Assembly (NCBI GenBank): GCA_028822695.1
Contig: JAPKDA010000008.1
Coordinates: 1 to 45,157, forward strand
Direction of reading: 5' to 3'
From: Akkermansiaceae bacterium
GTDB taxonomy: Bacteria; Verrucomicrobiota; Verrucomicrobiia; Verrucomicrobiales; Akkermansiaceae
Length of the DNA: 45,157 nucleotides
A program made the translations under genes and the position numbers. The number at the start of each line of letters is the position of its first letter. Positions within the stretch are counted from its first letter, which is position 1. Below the pieces are notes generated by a model. The model did no database searches and was not told the DNA's origin. It was given only the letters and a program-made list of their open reading frames with translations. This document shows positions 40,196 through 45,157 of this stretch, piece by piece.

Positions 40196-42685
40196 TCAGT
40201 TGCGGGTCGTGGTTTCACTCAGGTTGAGCAGGGTCCGGGAAACGGTCGTCCAGGTGGCCAACTGGACGGGATCCAGCTGTGGATCAGGTGGAGTCTGACC
40301 GATCTTGATGAGCTCCTTCGCGGCCTCGGGGCGCTTTTTGAAATCCTCCTTCGCGTAGTTGAACAGCTCGCCCATCGTCTTGCGCTCCGCGGCGGTGGGT
40401 GTGCGGGAGAGAACGAGTTGGTAGGCAAGGTCCAGTCGGGCGCGATCATTGTCAGCGGCCTCGCGCAGGACGCGCTCCGCCAGAACCCGGGCCGCCTCCA
40501 CGAAGTTCGGATCGTTCAGGAGATTCATGGCCGCCACTGGCGTGTTCGAGCGGGGGCGTTCGGCGGTGCATTCCTCACGGGACGGGGCATCGAAGGCCTT
40601 GAGCATGGGATGCAGGAACTGGCGCTGCCAGTGCATGTAAAGGCTCCGGCGATATACCCGCGCATCGGTGTCCTGCTTGTATTTGCGCTGAGGGAAGTTG
40701 AGATGCCGGTAGTATCCCTCGGGCTGATATGGCTTGACCGAATCGCCTCCCGTCGTGGTGACGAGAAGTCCGGAGACGGCCAGGGCATTGTCGCGGATCA
40801 TTTCGGCCGGAAGGCGGAATCGGGACTGACGGGCCACCAACTGATTGTAGGGATCGCGTTCGCGCAGCTGCGACGACGTCAGGGATGATTGCCGGTAGGC
40901 CCGCGAAGTTGTGAGCAGCCGGACCATGTGCTTGATGTCCCAACCGGACTCATAGAACTCCACCGCAAGGCGATCCAGCAGCTCCGGGTTCGAGGGCGGT
41001 TGGCCCTGACCACCGAAGTCGCTCAGGGACCGGGAAATTCCGGTTCCGAAATAGAGGTAGAAGAAGCGGTTGGCCATCACGCGGGCAGTGAGTCCGCCGC
41101 TGCCGTTCTCCACGTCGGTCAGCCACTTGGCGAGATCCAGCCGATTCGCCCGGCCCTCTTTCTGAATCTGGGGCAGGAAGTGGGGGACGGCAGGCTCCAA
41201 AACCTCCCCGGAGTTATCGAGCCAGTTCCCCCGGGGCAGGACACGCACCTCGCGAGGAGTGGCCAGCGCCTTGGTGATCATCGTCATGCGGCCGGCGGAT
41301 TCGGCTTTCCCGCCTTCTTCGGTGAGCTGCTTCCACCGGGCCAGACGCTCGCCTGGGATGAGTTTCTCCAATTCCCCACGGTCCCCGGTCAGACGAGTCT
41401 GCAGGGATTCTTTCTTCTTCGGGTCCTTCTGCTTCTTGGCTTCTGCAGCGAGCGCATCGATCTGTTTGATCAACCCGGCAATCTGCTCAGCCTTTCCCTC
41501 GGAAAGTTCCTTCAGCTGCCCGGTCAACTCCAGAAGCTGCGCCTCTTCAACGGCGCTGCGCACCCGAATCTCGGGCGGGCGTTTGGTGGGGAGGGAATTC
41601 GTTCCCGCCGTGAAGTGCCCCTCGTCGTCGACGTCGGCAAAGAAAGCCGCCAACTGATAGTTATCCTTGGCGCTGTAGGGATCATATTTGTGATCGTGAC
41701 ACTGGGCACAACCAACGGTGGCCCCCATCCAGACCGCGGAGACATTGCGCACCCGGTCCGCTTGGTAAATGGCGCGGTATTCCGCCGGCTGCAGTCCACC
41801 CTCGTGGGTTGTCTGCAACAGTCGGTTGTATCCGGTGGCGACGATCTGGTTCTGGGTAGGATCAGGCAGAAGATCTCCGGCAAGCTGTTCGCGGGTGAAC
41901 TGGTCGAAGGGAAGGTTCTGGTTGAAGGCATTGATGATGTAGTCCCGGTAAGGCGAGATGTTGTGCGGTTGATCGCCGTGGTAACCGACCGTGTCGGCGT
42001 AGCGCACCAGATCGAGCCAGTAGATGGTCAGGCGTTCGCCAAAGTGAGGCGAGGCGAGCAGGAAATCGACTTCAGCCTCGACGGCAGACTGCAGGTCCTG
42101 AGCCGCCGCTTTGGTGAAAGCCAAGACTCGTTTCGGAGCCGGGGGCAGCCCCACTAGGTCGAAATGGAGACGGCGAACCAGTGTCACAGGTTCGGCATCC
42201 GGCGAAGGTTTGATCCCCTCCTGCTCCAAACGACCGAGAATGAATTGATCCATCCAGTGACGAGGCCAATCCGCATCCTTGACCTCCGGGGTGGGGACTT
42301 TGACCGGATCCTTATAGGTCCAGGGTTCGTCATATTCAGCGCCCTCGGCGATCCACTGCCGCAACAACTCGGCCTCCGCCTTGGTGATCTTCTTGTGCGT
42401 CTCGGGCGGAGGCATGACCTCATCCGGATCGGTGTGGAGGATCCGCGCCATGAGTTCGGACTTCTCCGGTTTCCCGGGCTCGATGGGGATATCGAACTCC
42501 CCGCCCTCCGTGGCTCCCTCAAAGGTATCCAGGCGAAGCTCCGCCTCGCGATGCTTGGGATCGGGACCGTGGCAGTGGAAGCACTTGTCCGAGAGGATGG
42601 GCCGGATGTCGCGGTTGAAATCAACGCCATAGGCCGGAAGAACCAAGAGTAAGGCGAGGGCGGTTGTTGCGGAGGGGCGGACCAT
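40196..42685 (-). CDS. PSD1 and planctomycete cytochrome C domain protein (DUF1549/DUF1553)
   Basis: Large exported protein (829 residues) with a signal peptide (TTALALLLVLPAYG). The PSC1 cytochrome domain carries KCFHCHG near residue 35 and VMPPPETHKKIT. The DUF1549 domain follows (DQFILGRLEQEGIKPSPDAE, FDLVGLPPAP, YWLDLVRYADTVGYHGDQP), with a second heme-type motif GCAQCHDHKYDPY. A Lys/Glu coiled-coil stretch leads into DUF1553 (ARVMANRFFYLYFGTGI, LLDRLAVEF, NTPVAAMNLLNDPNFVEAA). Both CxxCH motifs are intact. It is upstream of and cotranscribed with the DUF1501 gene. Its precise biochemical role is unknown to me. Confidence 0.94.
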   Translation of the reverse strand: MVRPSATTALALLLVLPAYGVDFNRDIRPILSDKCFHCHGPDPKHREAELRLDTFEGATEGGEFDIPIEPGKPEKSELMARILHTDPDEVMPPPETHKKITKAEAELLRQWIAEGAEYDEPWTYKDPVKVPTPEVKDADWPRHWMDQFILGRLEQEGIKPSPDAEPVTLVRRLHFDLVGLPPAPKRVLAFTKAAAQDLQSAVEAEVDFLLASPHFGERLTIYWLDLVRYADTVGYHGDQPHNISPYRDYIINAFNQNLPFDQFTREQLAGDLLPDPTQNQIVATGYNRLLQTTHEGGLQPAEYRAIYQADRVRNVSAVWMGATVGCAQCHDHKYDPYSAKDNYQLAAFFADVDDEGHFTAGTNSLPTKRPPEIRVRSAVEEAQLLELTGQLKELSEGKAEQIAGLIKQIDALAAEAKKQKDPKKKESLQTRLTGDRGELEKLIPGERLARWKQLTEEGGKAESAGRMTMITKALATPREVRVLPRGNWLDNSGEVLEPAVPHFLPQIQKEGRANRLDLAKWLTDVENGSGGLTARVMANRFFYLYFGTGISRSLSDFGGQGQPPSNPELLDRLAVEFYESGWDIKHMVRLLTTSRAYRQSSLTSSQLRERDPYNQLVARQSRFRLPAEMIRDNALAVSGLLVTTTGGDSVKPYQPEGYYRHLNFPQRKYKQDTDARVYRRSLYMHWQRQFLHPMLKAFDAPSREECTAERPRSNTPVAAMNLLNDPNFVEAARVLAERVLREAADNDRARLDLAYQLVLSRTPTAAERKTMGELFNYAKEDFKKRPEAAKELIKIGQTPPDPQLDPVQLATWTTVSRTLLNLSETTTRN

Positions 42686-42912
42686 GAGTCGAGAGTTATG
42701 GATGAACTATGCGATCCTTGCTAGTAATTCAACCGAATCACGAATTCACCCGCTGGAATCACATAATCACGCCATGAAACTTGATCTGATGAAACTGGAA
42801 GTTTCATCGATGCCTTTCCCCGGGCGCGCCAGGGAGGGGGCTGCTGGGGAAAGATTAGGATGAGATGGGTGGTGCCCGTCCTTCGTCTTTCGCCCTAATT
42901 TCTCTTCTTTCT
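42686..42912. promoter_or_regulatory. Spacer with a perfect 9-bp hairpin or operator upstream of the PSD1-DUF1501 unit
   Basis: GATGAAACT (42788-42796) and AGTTTCATC (42800-42808) form a perfect inverted repeat around GGA. It is about 100 bp upstream of the PSD1 start and 105 bp past the LigM-like stop. No T-tract follows on the minus strand, which favours an operator or processing structure over a terminator. Between it and the gene lie AATCAC/AATTCAC-type reiterations (about 42735-42767). Confidence 0.45.
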
Positions 42913-44265
42913 TCAGCCGTCCGCATGGAGGCGCTCGGTGCTGAGGGTGGCTTTGATGTCGGTTTGCACGTGGCGTTCGACGTTGGGCTTGGCGGAGCCG
43001 CCGTCCTCCTCGCCCCAGATGACGGAGACCTCAGCGCCATCCACGGCATCGGCTTCGTCAACCATGGCCAGCGAGAACCAGGAGCGGACGTTGGCGGTGT
43101 AGACGGAGTAGGTGGAGAGACCGACCATGCGATCGCCGTTCATGACGCGGTCGAAGGGGAGGATGGAGTAGTAGGCATTGGGCGTTTCCATGTACTTGTA
43201 TCGGTCGCCGTCACCGAGTTGGCTGCCCATGACCTTGAGGACGTCGTCCTTGTTCCAGCGGAGCCAGACTTTCTTGCGGTGTGGCTGGTCGGCGAGTTTT
43301 TCGAGGGCTTCGCGGCCGATAAAATCGTGGTCGAACTTGATGTGGCGGCCGTAGCCGAGGTCCCAGGGAGTCTGGCAGTAGTCGTCGAACTTGTCGGAGA
43401 CGAAGCTGCCGCCGAGGGAGGCATTGGCTTCGAAGCCGGTGGCGGGAAGCCATTCACGGTAGGCTTTCATGTCGTCGCCTTCGTAGATGGCGGGGAAGGG
43501 CGAGGGAATCCAGCCGCTCTCGGGGGAGACGGTGGAGTAGGCGCGGCTGCCGCCGATTTTGAGACCAAATTGTTCGCCGGCTTTGACGAGGGTTTCGAGG
43601 ATGAGGTCGCGGTCTTCGGCCGGGCCGTGGAGTTCGAGTCCGCCCATGCGGGACATATTGTGGTTGAGAGCGCGGACGTGTTTGCCGGCGATCTTGAGGT
43701 CGCCGAGGTTGAAGAACTTGATCTCCGGGAACTCGCCTTCGTGGACACTTTTGACGAGGTCGAGGGCGTTGGGTCCCTGGATCTGGTAGCGGTAGATGAG
43801 GCGCGAGCCGTCGTTGGCGACGGTGCGTTCATCACGGGTGATTTTGAGATCCATGTTCTCGCGGCGTGCATTGAACTCGGCCCAGTTGCCGACGGAAGGG
43901 CGGCCGACGATGCTGATTTTATCCTCAGAGAAACCGAAGAGAATGGCGTCGCCGATGACTTGTCCGTTGGGGTTGCAGGCGACGATTTGCTTGGCCTTGT
44001 ACTTGCCGAAGTTCTTCGTCGTGTTCACGGCGATGCGATCGATGAGGCGTTTGACGTCGGGGCCTTCAAAGTAGACGTCGGTCATGTGGAAGGACTGGTC
44101 GAAGAGGACGACGCTGTTCTGCCAGGCTTCCTGTTCGTCGCGCCAGTTGGTGTATTCGCCGGGAAAGGGGAAGGCGTAGCCGCCGACCTGGGCGTTGCGG
44201 AGCATGTCGAGGGCGTTGCCGCGGTGGGCTTGGATCTTGTCTTCGAGGCTTTGGATCTTGGTCAT
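42913..44265 (-). CDS. LigM-like tetrahydrofolate-dependent aminomethyl/O-demethylase family protein
   Basis: GcvT-fold enzyme of 450 residues resembling Sphingobium LigM (vanillate/3-O-methylgallate O-demethylase), which moves an aryl O-methyl to tetrahydrofolate. Diagnostic stretches are FDQSFHMTDVYFEGPD, KAKQIVACNPNGQVIGDAILF, RYQIQGPNALDL, GSRAYSTVSPESGWIPSPFP, LGYGRHIKFDHDFIGREALE and EVSVIWGEEDGGS. His60, Arg122 and Tyr243 fall at positions that, from memory, correspond to functionally important LigM residues (His60, Arg122, Tyr247). The substrate here is not known; other methyl ethers or thioethers are possible. Start ATG 44265 is 23 bp after a MetF-family gene on the same strand, the expected partner for the methyl-THF produced. 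Confidence 0.85.
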   Translation of the reverse strand: MTKIQSLEDKIQAHRGNALDMLRNAQVGGYAFPFPGEYTNWRDEQEAWQNSVVLFDQSFHMTDVYFEGPDVKRLIDRIAVNTTKNFGKYKAKQIVACNPNGQVIGDAILFGFSEDKISIVGRPSVGNWAEFNARRENMDLKITRDERTVANDGSRLIYRYQIQGPNALDLVKSVHEGEFPEIKFFNLGDLKIAGKHVRALNHNMSRMGGLELHGPAEDRDLILETLVKAGEQFGLKIGGSRAYSTVSPESGWIPSPFPAIYEGDDMKAYREWLPATGFEANASLGGSFVSDKFDDYCQTPWDLGYGRHIKFDHDFIGREALEKLADQPHRKKVWLRWNKDDVLKVMGSQLGDGDRYKYMETPNAYYSILPFDRVMNGDRMVGLSTYSVYTANVRSWFSLAMVDEADAVDGAEVSVIWGEEDGGSAKPNVERHVQTDIKATLSTERLHADG

Positions 44266-44288
44266 GGTGTGTGTTGTTTTTGAGTGGT

Positions 44289-45157
44289 TCAGATAGCTTG
44301 CTGTAGCAGTCCGGCCCGGGAGCGGGCGGCGGAGGCACGGTCGCGGATTTGGAGAAGGAATTCGTCGATGAGAGCGGGGGGCATGCCGAAGTTCATTGTG
44401 TGGATGCCAGAGGCCCCGGCTTCGATGACGCCCTCGGCGATGTTGAAGGCCCAGTCGAGCGAAGCGCGCTGGAAATCCTCTTGTTCCATGATGCGGTGGA
44501 GGGATTCGTCGACGTAGACACCGGGAAGGCGGCAGAGGACCTCAAAGGCGCGGCGGCTGCCGACAAGGGGGAGGGAGGGAATGGTGAGTTTGGGGTCGTC
44601 CTCGCGGTCGGTGCGGACTTGCTGATACCACTCTACGAAGGTTGGGACGTGGGTGATGGCCTGGGTTTGGCAGAAGCGGGCGCCGGCGTGGCGTTTGAAG
44701 GTGAGGCGTTCCACGCTGACCGGCATGGGGGAGGAGAAGGGGTTTGCGGCGCAGCCGAAGTAGGGGACGAGGCCGAGGCGTTTGTTCCAGTCTTCGAGCT
44801 TGTCGTTCGCGAAATGGATCATCTGCGAGCTGTCCATCGGGAACCACGTTTGCTGGTCGACCTTGCGATCGGTTTTCGGGAGCCAGTCGCCGGTGAGGAG
44901 GAGGAAGTTCCGGTATCCTATGTTCATGGCTTGCTCGACTTGGGAGAGGAAGTCCTCCTTGTTGTGGTCGCGGCCGCAGAACTGGATGATGGCCTCCACT
45001 CCGTGAGCCTTGACGATTTTGGCGGTTTCAGTGGAGTGGAGGGAGGGGATGCCGCCGGCGTTGGTGGTAGTGTTGACGGCGTCGACGTGGCCCGCGACGC
45101 GATCCATGATCGCTTCGACGCGAGGGAGACCTTTCTCGGTGAGAGGAGAAGCGATCT
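44289..45157 (-). CDS. metF: Methylenetetrahydrofolate reductase family protein, partial at the window edge
   Basis: FAD-containing TIM-barrel protein interconverting methylene- and methyl-tetrahydrofolate. Family features are VDAVNTTTNAGGIPSLHS, EAIIQFCGRDHNKEDFLSQ, GYRNFLLLTGDWLPKTD, AGARFCQTQAITHV and VGSRRAFEVL. ATG 45107 is the first in-window start, but the frame continues upstream to the window end with family-like residues (SPLTEKGLPRVEAI). The gene therefore begins outside. It probably acts with the downstream LigM-like gene to return demethylated one-carbon units to the folate pool, as metF does beside ligM in sphingomonads. A housekeeping metF role is the alternative. Confidence 0.88.
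   Translation of the reverse strand, partial: IASPLTEKGLPRVEAIMDRVAGHVDAVNTTTNAGGIPSLHSTETAKIVKAHGVEAIIQFCGRDHNKEDFLSQVEQAMNIGYRNFLLLTGDWLPKTDRKVDQQTWFPMDSSQMIHFANDKLEDWNKRLGLVPYFGCAANPFSSPMPVSVERLTFKRHAGARFCQTQAITHVPTFVEWYQQVRTDREDDPKLTIPSLPLVGSRRAFEVLCRLPGVYVDESLHRIMEQEDFQRASLDWAFNIAEGVIEAGASGIHTMNFGMPPALIDEFLLQIRDRASAARSRAGLLQQAI

Noticed and set aside
1-45157. CRISPR arrays, rRNA, intact insertion sequences, prophage
   Set aside because: None was seen. Repeats present are not regularly spaced with unique spacers, and the only transposase trace is the RAYT fragment.

Overview
The window looks like chromosomal DNA of a Verrucomicrobiota bacterium (or a close PVC relative). The diagnostic genes are two DUF1080 (3-keto-disaccharide hydrolase) proteins, a DUF1501 / PSD1-cytochrome pair, a YfbK-like protein behind an ECF sigma factor, a eukaryote-like type II glutamine synthetase, and intergenic repeats of kinds I recall from verrucomicrobial and planctomycetal genomes. 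The DNA is GC-rich, with many GTG or TTG starts and weak Shine-Dalgarno sites. The + strand is strongly enriched in G over C almost everywhere, whichever strand is coding; the main exception is about 38.3-42.7 kb. No rRNA, tRNA, CRISPR array or intact insertion sequence was seen.

Layout. 0-6 kb: an S1-domain CvfB protein, FxsA, a YafK-type L,D-transpeptidase, MTA phosphorylase, a polysaccharide-deacetylase lipoprotein and a dynamin-like GTPase. 6-12 kb: a Nudix hydrolase with a damaged N-terminus, a secreted EF-hand protein with a clear terminator, cdsA-dxr, an MsbA-like ABC exporter and an M1-peptidase fossil. 12-19 kb: a DUF1080 protein, a SulP transporter with an unusual charged insert, lysA with a small unknown upstream gene, glnII, about 800 bp of structured non-coding DNA and an unknown six-helix membrane protein. 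19-25.5 kb: a short lipoprotein frame with no normal start codon, a kinase-PP2C fusion, Rex, an ECF sigma factor overlapping a membrane anti-sigma/YfbK-like protein that has lost its vWA domain, a CbiX-like protein and a lipoate-protein ligase. 25.5-33 kb, nearly all on the minus strand: DUF3500, MgtE, a small pseudogene, FtsY, a truncated glycerophosphodiesterase, DUF1080, BioF and a D,D-carboxypeptidase. 33-38 kb: lexA, a REP-like region with a RAYT transposase fossil, a DUF2064 protein, ftsK and tmk. 38-45 kb: DUF1501 and PSD1 as a compositional island, then a LigM-like tetrahydrofolate-dependent demethylase behind a methylenetetrahydrofolate-reductase-family gene that runs off the window.

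How the genes work together. Most encode housekeeping and envelope functions. Three places stand out as possible unusual systems: the ECF/anti-sigma pair whose effector lacks its vWA core, the single-chain minimal kinase plus PP2C phosphatase, and the MetF-LigM pair that would remove methyl groups and feed them into one-carbon metabolism. The intergenic spaces carry at least five families of short interspersed repeats and several gene fossils. One repeat supplies the premature stop codon of the glycerophosphodiesterase.
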